A stretch of DNA of 64,000 nucleotides, taken from positions 1 through 64,000 of the forward strand of contig MU839829.1 of the NCBI GenBank assembly GCA_030411725.1, written 5' to 3'. Positions 44,657-54,141 of the stretch are shown one piece after another. A model generated the notes under the pieces. It was not told the DNA's origin, ran no database searches, and saw nothing but the letters and a program-made list of their open reading frames with translations. Made by a program: the position numbers and the translations under genes. This DNA is from Echria macrotheca. Its lineage: Eukaryota; Ascomycota; Sordariomycetes; Sordariales; Schizotheciaceae. Every line of letters starts with the position of its first letter. Within the stretch, counting starts at the first letter, position 1.

Positions 44657-45812
44657 ATGGCGCTGGCAGCAACAACACCAGGCCATTGTGTGTCAACCGG
44701 ATGCCAAGCACACGGAATCGGCCATTTCACATACTGGGCTAACAAAGCATACGAGACTGAGGAGCTAACCGGCACAGTCGTAGTGGTGCAAGTTATCAAT
44801 ACTGTCTTGAATACCACGCGTGTCTCAACCCTTACCGATCAAGTACCGCCTGGTTTTAAACCTCCTCCAACAAACGCTGGCGGGACTCGCACAGCCAATG
44901 TCACCTACGCGCGACAAGGCAGTGTATTAACCACTACGATGTGAGTTACCTCAACCCCTGCCATCTATAAGCGGAAACAGGAAACCCTGACAGAAGAAAA
45001 GAGCATACCCAACCCCGTTTCTCCACCTCCCAGACAACTACACCATCATCGGTGATTACCAACTCGCCGACGCCTCGCCCTCGGATAAGAAGAATGCCAC
45101 CTTCAAATGCGTCATCAATGCGAACCAAACATACAACATTCCTAACAATCTCCAACCGGCATGGCAACTAGATGACCCGAAATGGAATCTGAGCCGTTAC
45201 CTCGATGAAAAGGACCCCTTGGGGTGGGGCTACAGCTTTATGGAGACAAGCAACTGGACATCTGACAATCCCATTAAGGATTTGATCGACGTCCTTCCCG
45301 ACGACAACCCCGACATGCCGCACTCGATCGTGAAGGGGTGTCAGCCAGACAACCCCCCACAGCCTTATGTTATTACATATAACCCGAACTGGAGGGTTGT
45401 AGGGTCGACTTCTATAGTTTATGAGGGAGGGGAGGGCTCTTCAACCTCCATGAAGCCTACGGATGGGGCTGGGCAGTTGGCTGGGAATGGACAAGCGCAG
45501 ATCGAGCTATCGACCGCCGTGCCAAGGCTCAGTACTCTTCCCGCCGTGAAGGGATCAGGGAGCGGCAGTGTTGCTACGGAGCCCGGTGCTGCCAAGTTCA
45601 CTGCTGGCAGTGATAACACCGGAAGCAGTTCGATCCCATCATCTGTGAGACTAAAACCGCCAGCGGCGTCCCTTGATAGTCCCGGAAGCGCAACGACCCG
45701 GATTGCGGTGGCGCAGTCTCTTGGGGCTATTACTGCCAAGATTCACTGGCCAGTCTTGGGCATGGGGTTTTGGCTGTGCTGTACATTCGTCCAAGGTGTC
45801 GTGATGCCGTGA
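44657..45812 (+). CDS. N-glycosylated ectodomain-type protein, unknown function
   Basis: Exons 44657-44940 and 45002-45812; 364 aa. The junction reads ...TTTIAYPTPFLHLPDNYTI, with donor GTGAGT and acceptor AAAAG chosen because it keeps phase; another donor (GTGTAT at 44922) with acceptor CCCAG (45033) also keeps phase. Six or more Asn-X-Ser/Thr sites, cysteines in pairs and a Ser/Thr/Gly-rich stretch (about 225-330) mark an extracellular protein, and the C-terminus IHWPVLGMGFWLCCTFVQGVV is a hydrophobic GPI-anchor-like or membrane tail. Oddly, no signal peptide is seen at the chosen ATG; SAFA immediately upstream, preceded by TTTTAG, hints at a missed 5' exon. Not recognised as a family; it may partner the divergent membrane protein. 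Confidence 0.6.
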
Positions 45813-46053
45813 GCTGTAGACCTAGGCTCACATGTTCACGACTAGCAACGAGAGTTGTCACTTGGATACCTAGACAGACTCGCAAAAGAACCTCGATGAC
45901 TCTCAAATGCTGGCACGAGAAATCCGTACAGGAAGCCTCGCTTGAGAACGGGAACATGATTGAGCGGCCTAAGTTTGCAGACACATTCCCGCCATAATGT
46001 ACACTGCAGCACCGGGTCATAACTGCGCCAGAGAACCACGTCCGTCTCCCAGA

Positions 46054-46870
46054 CTAAACATTCAATGACCATCCACGATTGGCACGGCACACTCTCTTGT
46101 GAGTGGGCCAATATCCCTTTTGGCAGTCCTGTGCATCCGCTTGGTCAGCAAGCAGCTACCCAGCGAAAGTGAGGGGAAGAATGGCAAACCTTGTTGCAGA
46201 ACCATGCAAAATGGCAACGTCCACAGCTCAATACCTCGGTGCCAATATGGTCCTTCGCCTTACCGCAGGCGAAGCAGCTCGGTCCCTGAAAGTCGTGCGG
46301 AGTGCCTGCCTGGTAGCCGTCCAAGGCCGCAATGAATTGGCGGAGTCCAGGGCCGCGAAATCCATCGTCCCAGAGCGGGAGGGCAAAACCTTCTCTCGAC
46401 GGAGTTGCCAGAGCGAGTTGGCGGAGATGCTCGACATCGGCCTTGCTCATCTGTGCCCCGATGCGTACGAATATAGCGCCGAGAATGATAACCACGTACT
46501 TGTTGCTGTAGAACGACCGAGAATCGCCGCTATTTTCGAGGGCTCGATACTTTGCCATGAGGCCGGCTCCAAGACCGGAGTCAAAGATGCGACGGGCTGT
46601 TGCCATTTTGAGGGCGTCCGTACCTTCAGGCTGGTTGCTTTCCTTAGGGACGAAGCCGGGGGTAGGGTAGGAGGGAAAAAAGCCGTCCTTGAAAAGCCAG
46701 ACGATTTCGGGGGAGCCATTCTCTTCGGCAATCCCACAAGCGAGGTCATGGAAAATGTCGAGGTCCTGGTCGCCTTCGAAAAGGCCTTTGCAGATGATTA
46801 GGATCTCCTCGCCGCCGGCAATTTCGGACAGAAAGGAAGGGTTTGACTTACGGTAGCCCCAGCGTCCCAT
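46054..46870 (-). CDS. MYND zinc-finger protein
   Basis: Exons (minus): 46870-46852, 46785-46190, 46128-46054; 229 aa. The first exon is only 19 nt and, joined over a 66-bp intron, gives MGRWGYRLFEGDQDLDI, the usual start of a fungal MYND family. A middle domain (about 20-180) is of unknown fold. The last intron (61 bp) interrupts the finger: CFACGK, LSCGRCHFAWFCNKDCQKGYWPTHKRVC then supplies all eight Cys/His ligands in MYND spacing. Without this splice the finger would be broken, which supports the model. MYND fingers bind proline-rich peptides; the family's role is unknown and there is no SET domain, so no methyltransferase activity is implied. Confidence 0.85.
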
Positions 46871-48897
46871 ATTGTCAATTGATTGTAACGTTCTTGGTCT
46901 TTGAGGTTTGGACGTCTCGAGTGGTGGTGCGCCTTCCGGGGTATGCAGTGCACCCAGGATTGATAGCGCGCGCGGAAGACTCTGAAGGAAGGGGAGGAGA
47001 CTGGAGCCAGAGAAGAGTGTGCAGAGGGAGTGTGCGCAAGCCTCCACGAGGGAAAGAATGTTCGTGACAGAGAAATTTGCGCGGATAGAATAAGCGCAAA
47101 GCAATGACAGGGTGGAAAGTGCGGAAGGGAGAAGCGAGTCATGATGTGAGGCAAGCGCGGAGCGTATCGTCGTTTGTTGGCTTGCGTGGCCTGCGCGCTC
47201 AGGTGCACTCAACTTTGGTTGCTCCTTCCTTCAAACTTCGCAAACGCTGTGCCATCACCTGACTGTTCGTCAGCGAGGCCAAACGTACCTGCCTGTTTCC
47301 CTAGCCCCGTTGACAGGCAGCGGGCCTAGCAAGCCTTTGGATTCAGTTTGGCAAGCAGCAGCAAGCTTCTTGGACCTTGAACCCTGTCCGCTCAACAAAA
47401 CGGACCGCTGTTGTTGTGCCTCAGCAATGGAGATGGCCACCAACACAAAGGATGACTTCATCGAACCCGCAACGCAACCCACAGCAATATCTTTGCCAAG
47501 AGACCCGCTAATGTTGCGCCGTCGTTCCTGCCACATATCCAAAGTAAAGCAAATGACCCTCCGCTCGAGTCTCACATCCTCAAGGGCTGTGTTATGCTGC
47601 TGTGCCGCACCTTTAAGGACAGCAGAAATCCCAGACGCAGTGCCGCACGTCGGAGAACACCAGAACTTCCCGAACCAAGGCAATATGGGGTGCTTCTTTA
47701 ACCATCGAGAGAGGATTTCTGTAATATTCCTAGCGGGCTGCAGCTGGTCGCAGCTTTCAGCTGTCTTAAGACCATCAAGCGTCCCCCGCTCGGTGAACCA
47801 CCTGCTCATGTGGTTGTACACCGCTCGCCAATGGGCTCCTCCAAGCTGGGAATTGCTCGTCCATGTCCGGAATTTGTGTGAACGATAGGGGATGTAAACG
47901 AGGAAGACGCTCCTCGAGAGACCCAAACTCACCGCTCGCGAGTAGGTCCTTGGGTTCTTCTGGATCCGGAAGAGGCCAGTCCTCCTCTGCCTCGGGGCCG
48001 GGTATAGCGTGGTTCAGCTCCTCAACCGGGACAAATAGACAGCAGCCTTGTATACCTAAAGACAAGGTTCCAGCTCGTCGCATCTATCCCTCACTGAGAA
48101 AACTATCATTTATCTACCTATTTGGGGCTCTTGGGCGGTTTCTTCACCGGGCGCACAAGTCATCGTCCCCTCCAAGCGTACCGTTTGTTCATCATTGAGT
48201 TCCACAACACCCCAGCAACACTCAACATCTTCAACCAAATTGTCAACGGTACTTGTAAACCGTGCGGCAGCACGCCCGAGGATACCCTTGCATCTAGCTG
48301 CCACTTCAACGTTAACTCGTTCTGCTGGCCGCCGAGGATTCAGGCACGCTGACAGGCAGTGGTTCGCCAGAGATGCTGGTGCACGCCAGACTGATGTCTA
48401 AGCCCTGATAGTGGTGATCGACGATGATTATCTGTTGAGCGGTGTGGGCGCCTGCTAGGCTCCACACCACCATGTCTTCCATCCTGGGCCTTCCAACCTT
48501 TTCCACCTTCACACGGCACACATGACCACCATAGACTAGATAGTCTGTGGATCAGGTCACCGTCACACCCCCATCATTATCTCCACACCATGCGCTTCGC
48601 GGCTCCCTCGACCTTGATTGGGACCGAGATAAGTCCCCGTTTTTGATTGAGGGCATGGGGATCGGTCCGAAACTGTGTCGTTCCTTCACCTTGGAGCCGG
48701 ATCAACCCGGATTCGTGCGTGTCCTCAGCTATCGCTCCTTCCCTTCCCTGGGATAGACGAAATTTTCAGCAAACGACGACCTCAAGTCATTGAGACGACC
48801 CATTCCACGCTTTCTCTTATTTAACAACGTTGAAACTCTCTTATCCATCCGCTGTCCGGTTGTCTGCCATCCTCCCTCGCATCCGCCGTCCTTCCCC
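46871..48897. other. Unresolved stretch with weak minus-strand frames
   Basis: No convincing gene. Minus-strand frames at 47775-48083 (starts at ATG 48083: acidic, PEAEEDWPLPDPEEPKDLL) and 47270-47932 (WRAVYNHMSRWFTERGTLDGL) overlap and could be two exons of one gene, but I found no donor and acceptor that join them in phase. They may be a decayed gene. The plus strand over 47310-47888 is also open, which weakens both. The repeat locus begins at about 48875. Confidence 0.4.
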
Positions 48898-49140
48898 ATG
48901 TTGCCCTTCAATCTGCCATTCGTTATCGACTCATCTGCTCTCCATCGGAATCCCCTACGACATCCATCATTTGTCGGGTTATCCTCAGTACCTATATCCT
49001 TTCTCCTCGCATTCGTCGTCCTTCCCTGTATTATTACCCTTCGGTCTGCCATTCGTTATCAGCTCATCCGCCCTTCATCGGCGTCCCCTGTGTCGTCTAT
49101 CATTCCTCGGTTATCCTTCACCCCGTATCATTTCTCCTCG
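48875..49140 (+). repeat. Diverged tandem repeat, about 130-bp unit, two copies
   Basis: The stretch starting CCTCGCATCCGCCGTCCTTC at about 48875 is repeated with about 25 percent change from about 49005 (CCTCGCATTCGTCGTCCTTC). Shared landmarks are TCTGCCATTCGTTATC, CATCGG, CCCCT and CGGGTTATCCT/CGGTTATCCT at matching offsets. A third copy begins with CTCCTCG at 49134. The plus strand is strongly pyrimidine-rich throughout. Confidence 0.75.
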
Positions 49141-50351
49141 ACGTCGGCTTCCCTAGCGCCTCCCCCCCCCCCCCCCCCGGCCCCCCCCCGGACGAGAGGT
49201 CGATTCGCCAAGCGTCAACGCTTATCATCATCTCCTGTCTCGCCTGCCTTTGAATCACCAGCACCTGCCGGCAGCTACACACGCATGTAAGTTTCGTCCA
49301 AGCAACTTGGATTCAAGCCGTGCTAATGCCTGGGTTCTGCAGCACCACTGGTGTTCGGGGAGGCACGCCTCTTATTCGACCGCGTCCCACGAAACAGCCA
49401 CCCAGAGGCTCCTCCGTCGATAGCCGGACTGTCCCAGGATGGGGACACCATATATGTGTCGGCAGAGGCATTCAACATCGCGTCCCGTGCTAGCGAACCT
49501 TCCGACAGCGAACCGTCCGACAACCCCGAGGTCTCTTCTGACGAGCTTGTGGACGTCCTCTTGTCCAGCTCCTACAAGCCCTCAGACGACGAGTCGTCCA
49601 GTAGCGGAAACAGCGGAATCTCTAGGACGTACACGGATCTGTCCTACCAGTCGTCGGACGACGAATCCTCGAACAGCGGCCCGTTCCACACCATATTCAC
49701 CAACCGGCTCCGATACGACCTTTCCGAGATACCTCATCCATCCGGGGGTCATCTGAGGATGTGTTTTCGGATTTTGACAATGAGGTATCCCACAGGCAGT
49801 TGGCCACGCATCCACAAGTTTCCACGTCCACGTTTGGATTCCCTCCCGAATCATCCAACCCATTTGAAGCTTCGGACGACGAGCTCCTCGATGACCAGCT
49901 CCTGGACAACGATCTTTCAGCCAACGATGAGAATGTGACAAATCTCATCGAAGAAAACGATCGCAACCTCCCCAACGACAGTCAAGAGGACATGGGGCAG
50001 ATGCAACCCTTGGTCGAGCCGGTACTGGACCCTCTTGAACCCGCCGTCGATACCAGCTCGATACGCTTCCGCAGCGCTATACACGCCATGGTAGCCAATA
50101 TTAAGCGGTATACTAGGGAGGTCCGGCTGGAGCACCACCAACAGCTGCCTTTGGAGGAGCGGCCGGTTTCTGTTCTGGGCAAGGGCGGCGTGTTGAGCGG
50201 GGAGGTGTACGCCTTTTTCATTTTCTATTTCGTGTGGGTATTTCGTGTAATGCTTTGTTTAAAAAATGCTACGCCTTCCGAAAAGAATGCTATGCCTAAA
50301 AATGTAACTCGGTGCATTGTGTTTATTGTGTTTAAGTCCCCCTCTGTGTAA
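48898..50351 (+). CDS. Uncertain Ser/Asp-rich gene, possibly frameshifted
   Basis: No family recognised. A strong intron is visible at 49287-49342 (GTAAGT, branch GCTAATG, acceptor TGCAG), so the locus is or was transcribed. Upstream frame from ATG 48898 crosses a Pro run and RGRFAKRQRL, a possible nuclear signal; after the intron that frame stops at 49491. A different frame after the same acceptor runs to about 49740 and is clearly protein-like (SEPSDSEPSDN, SSDELVDVLLSSSYKPSDDESSSS). Protein-like sequence then continues in a third frame from about 49743 (RGSSEDVFSDFDNEVSHRQ ... SSIRFRSAIHAMVANIKRYTREV) to 50351. The switches coincide with C17-GG-C9 at 49162-49189 and GGGGG at 49744-49748, so indels (real or assembly) are likely. 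A 35-bp intron at 49761-49795 could explain the second switch. May be a decayed gene. Confidence 0.3.
49162..49189 (+). repeat. Poly-C tract C17-GG-C9
   Basis: Seventeen C, GG, then nine C. Encodes a proline run in one frame. Length error here would change the reading frame of the locus. Confidence 0.9.
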
Positions 50352-51258
50352 AGGGTGAATGCTCGGATATAACGCTCCCGGCCAGGACCACTGGGGTATC
50401 AATGGGAATAAATGAGGCCTTTCGTCTTTTTGCAAATGCCTTTCAGGACAAATTCTATCCCTCAAGCTACTGTTATAAGCGTTGTGGGTTTGCAGGTGGC
50501 AGGCTCTCGTTGTTATACCGGCCCGTTTTGCTCCAGACAACTCGCCATGTTTCCAACAGGAGCCTCTATTTTATCTGCGAGATGGCGTTCACAAATTTTC
50601 TCTATGCCGATGCACTCTCTGGCCAAGCCCCGGCTCGTGTTGTCGGGAAGAAGCCAAGAGGCAACAATATGAGACCATTCGATAGGTACTCACCCTTGAA
50701 GGCATAAGGGTCATACGCAAGTTGGCAGAGCGAGGGCATCAAGCTCGTACCTCTCGAGAGCCCCGCCGTTGCTCCTTTATGAGCGAGGTACTATTTGAAG
50801 TATTCCAGCGCCGACTTGACTCATCACTGTCTTTGGTCATCCATGGCTGAGGTGGTTTTCTGAGGGCCCTTGTTTCTCTACATGGTATCCTTCTTGAGGA
50901 TTGTCGACCATCGAAAAGGGAGATTTGACGAGAGAAAGCGCAACGAGCAGAGAACTTGCAGAAAGAAAACGATATCTCGAAATGGGCAGCTTTCGGGGAA
51001 ACTGTAAAGCGCAACAGTCCAATCGAGAAAGAAGGGGGAGGCGCTCCCGGAAAGACGAGGCTATGTTGGGGTGTGTGGTTTGTGGCCCGAGACTCGAGCC
51101 AGAGAGCACCTATCGGGGCATATTAACCCTCAATAAATGAAATGATGTCCATTACATGTAACCAAGTGAACTCCTCCGTATGCATGCATCGCATCCTAAC
51201 CCACTCCACTGGGCTGTTTGTACTTATGTATCTTTGTCCAAAACCTTGTCCAACACGA
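50352..51258. other. Intergenic, 907 bp
   Basis: Between the uncertain gene and the 3' end of the GH3 gene. Frames of 60-100 codons on both strands have no domain. Nothing recognised. Confidence 0.5.
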
Positions 51259-54141
51259 CTACCACTTGCCTACAACCTTGAGAATCCGCGAACTCTCGCC
51301 AACGCTAAATGTGTACTCGCCCTCCGTCAACATGACCCAGTTTTGCTCAACCACATCCCAGTAGCTGAGATCCCTCCTCGTCAGATCAAAGCTCACCGAC
51401 CGCGTCTCACCCTTCTCCAGATAAATCTTGTCGAAGCCCCTGAGTACATTCACAGGGAAATCGACACCTTGCTTGCCCGGATACGCAAGGTACAGCTGCG
51501 GCACAACCGCGCCGGCACGAGTGCCCGCGTTCTTGATGTCGACTGTCACCGTCACGTACACCTCCCATAGATCAGGGTTGCCTCCCTCGTCACCCCCTGC
51601 GCCACTCAATGGCTGTGCAGTGGTGTAACCATCGGGGTACGGATACGGCCTCGACACAATCTCGTCGGCAGAGTTGAGGTACGGGTAAACGTACTTCTTC
51701 AGCGCACGGAAGCCGGCAGGGAACAAGACCTCATCTACCGATGGGATCTCGCTTGAGTATGATGGAGGCTTCGCGGCAGGATCCGGTCGAGGAGCGGGAA
51801 GCGCCGACTTGGTCTTCTTCGGCGACACCTTGATATTGCTGAACTCGAACGTGGTGTAGCTGAGGCCAAAGCCAAACTCGAGCCGGGGCTCGATCCCGTG
51901 CTTGTCAAAGTAGCGGTAGTCGATGTACAGGCCCTCGGAAAAGTCTTGCTGGGGAACGACGCCGTTGGGAAGATACATGACCTTGGCGCCGGGTCCGTAA
52001 TCTTCAAGCGACTTGCCCATGGTGTACGGCAGGTGCCCAGAAGGATTCGTGTCGCCAAAGAGGACATCTGCCAGGGCATCACCAGACTCTTCGCCGGGTA
52101 GGTTGGCGAGGAGAACGGCCTTGATGTTGGGGAGCTCGATCCATTTCTCCACCAGGACAGGCCCGACAGCGTGGATCACGACAATGACATCGCTACTTCC
52201 AGAGCCGCACGTGGCTGCGACGCTGCCAACCAAGGCATCCCCATTCTTTTGGAGGTTCAGGTTCGGTCGGTCGCCGCTGACATCGTTCCATTTTGTGAAG
52301 CCCTCACCCGAATCGGCATTGACGAAGACGATGCACAGCTCAAGTTCCTCGATCGCGGCCTTATCCGAGCTTCCACTGGGCAAATCGTCGCGCAGGTACT
52401 CGTGCAGTTCCACCTTGTTGGAGTCAAACTCCCTTCGCAGCGCGTTGACCGGTGCGACGAGGTATGGAAACTCAACGGCGCCCGAGCCCCATCCCGAACC
52501 CAGGGTGCCTTGATTGCAGCCGCGATCCTTGCAGTAGTTGGGCCCGCTTCCCTCCCCAGCGTCGTCGCCGAAGATGCCGACCTTGAACTTGCCCTCATGG
52601 CGCTTTCCCGTGGCCCGATACACAATGTCGCGGCGCGTCTTGAGCCTAGCTGCTTCCAGCCCCTCCCGGCTGATGGGGAGGAGGTTCTCGTTCTTCAGCA
52701 ACACAGTTCCCTCAGCGGCGACCTCGCGGGCGATGATGGAGTGGTTGGCTTGGACATTGACAAACTTGTTGACCTCAACCTTGTCTTGCGGGCTGGGGCT
52801 GCCATGCGAAGGCAACCCCAAACGATCGTTGGTCCACGACGAAAAGTTGGGCGGCTGGCGGGGAAACTTGGTCTCGTCATCCTGGCCGAGCTGGTACCAG
52901 GCGGCGACAATGCGCGTCACCATGTCGTTGAGCCGCTCGAGGGGAACACTGCCGTTCAACACGGCTCGGCTGAGATGAGGCCCCCAGAGCGAATCGCCGT
53001 TGCCCCACTTGAGGCCATCGCCAGGCATCGTCATGTCGAGTCCGGCAAGCGCAGTGCCGACGCCGGACCGCTGGGCGAGCCAATCGCTCATGACGAAACC
53101 CTGGAAGCCGAGCTCATCTTTGAGGATGCCGTTGAGCAACTTGCTGTTGCCGCAGGAATACGAGTTGTTGACCATGTTGTATGAGCACATGACGGAAGCG
53201 ACGCCGGCCTTGACGGCATCACCAAAGGGCCACGCATATAGTTCGTGTAGGGTGCGGTCGTCGATGTTGGCGCTGAGAGCATGGGGTAAACCCCATTCCC
53301 ATGGCTGGCGAAAGTGCTCCTGCTCGTTGGCGACAAAATGCTTGATCGTCGCCATGATGCCCTCACTCTGGATCCCCTTGACCGTCTCTGCGCCGGCGAC
53401 ACCTTGTAGGTAGGGATCCGCACCGAACCCTTCCCAGTTGCGTCCTCCAGCAGGCATGCGACCGAGCGGACCAACGCAGGGGCCCAAGAGAACATTGACT
53501 CCTTTGCCATGCGCCTCGATAGCATGCGCCTTTCCACGGGCGTACATCAGCTGCCGATTCCATGTGGCGCCGACTGTGATGCCGGCCGGGAAAGCCGTAA
53601 TGTTGTCGGCGAACCGAATGCCCAGAGGACCGTCTTGGAGCTGGAGCTGCGGGAAGCCAACGTACACCGCAGGTGCGTTGGTACCAACTGCGAGCCCCAT
53701 CTGCCAGCCCGTGCCTGTTGTAATATTGACCTTCTCGGCAAGTGTCATCTTCTCGACCATCTTGGCTGCCTTCTTGTAGCTCTCGGCCCAGGTGCTGGCG
53801 ATGCCGCCCTGAGGCGTCGGATACCATGGCGGCGACCGACCGTACTCCGGTTCATCGTTGTATTTCTTGTACACAAAGGCACCGCCGGCCGCTACTACTA
53901 CCCAGACGGCGAAGACCACTGTGAGCAGGATGATGCAACATCGACCGCATCCCGAGAAGGGTTGGCGGATGGACCAGCGCCGCAGCCGACGGCCCGTTTG
54001 CTTCGATTCGATGGAGATGGGGTCAAGGAATTCGGTCGCGTCGAGGTCAGATGAATCGCGTCCCTCGTTGTCAAAAGAATTTCGGTAACCATCGTCGTCG
54101 TGGCCCTTCAACAGGCCCTCTTTGGTGGAATCGCGACGCAT
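51259..54141 (-). CDS. Membrane-anchored GH3 beta-glucosidase
   Basis: Hydrolyses terminal beta-D-glucosyl residues such as cellobiose. Intronless, 960 aa. Type II topology: charged cytosolic N-terminus (1-65, with a RRLRRW stop signal), one membrane helix about 69-90 (CIILLTVVFAVWVVVAAGGAFV), then the catalytic region outside. GH3 motifs: LQLQDGPLGIR, FPAGITVGATWN, GKGVNVLLGPCVGPLGRMPAGGRNWEGFGADP, IKHFVANEQE, VMCSYNMVNN and GFVMSDW with nucleophile Asp353. The second domain carries GTVLLKNENLLPI and DVLFGDTNPSGHLPYT, and the C-terminus (FGFGLSYTTFEFS to the end) the FnIII-like domain. Similar anchored forms are known in Aspergillus. Anchoring implies wall-side or vacuolar-periplasmic sugar processing, unlike secreted cellulolytic relatives. 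Confidence 0.93.
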   Translation of the reverse strand: MRRDSTKEGLLKGHDDDGYRNSFDNEGRDSSDLDATEFLDPISIESKQTGRRLRRWSIRQPFSGCGRCCIILLTVVFAVWVVVAAGGAFVYKKYNDEPEYGRSPPWYPTPQGGIASTWAESYKKAAKMVEKMTLAEKVNITTGTGWQMGLAVGTNAPAVYVGFPQLQLQDGPLGIRFADNITAFPAGITVGATWNRQLMYARGKAHAIEAHGKGVNVLLGPCVGPLGRMPAGGRNWEGFGADPYLQGVAGAETVKGIQSEGIMATIKHFVANEQEHFRQPWEWGLPHALSANIDDRTLHELYAWPFGDAVKAGVASVMCSYNMVNNSYSCGNSKLLNGILKDELGFQGFVMSDWLAQRSGVGTALAGLDMTMPGDGLKWGNGDSLWGPHLSRAVLNGSVPLERLNDMVTRIVAAWYQLGQDDETKFPRQPPNFSSWTNDRLGLPSHGSPSPQDKVEVNKFVNVQANHSIIAREVAAEGTVLLKNENLLPISREGLEAARLKTRRDIVYRATGKRHEGKFKVGIFGDDAGEGSGPNYCKDRGCNQGTLGSGWGSGAVEFPYLVAPVNALRREFDSNKVELHEYLRDDLPSGSSDKAAIEELELCIVFVNADSGEGFTKWNDVSGDRPNLNLQKNGDALVGSVAATCGSGSSDVIVVIHAVGPVLVEKWIELPNIKAVLLANLPGEESGDALADVLFGDTNPSGHLPYTMGKSLEDYGPGAKVMYLPNGVVPQQDFSEGLYIDYRYFDKHGIEPRLEFGFGLSYTTFEFSNIKVSPKKTKSALPAPRPDPAAKPPSYSSEIPSVDEVLFPAGFRALKKYVYPYLNSADEIVSRPYPYPDGYTTAQPLSGAGGDEGGNPDLWEVYVTVTVDIKNAGTRAGAVVPQLYLAYPGKQGVDFPVNVLRGFDKIYLEKGETRSVSFDLTRRDLSYWDVVEQNWVMLTEGEYTFSVGESSRILKVVGKW

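Noticed and set aside
47270..47932. 221-codon minus-strand frame as a gene
   Set aside because: It begins without an ATG at its open end, the opposite strand is also open, and I could not join it in phase to the frame at 47775-48083.
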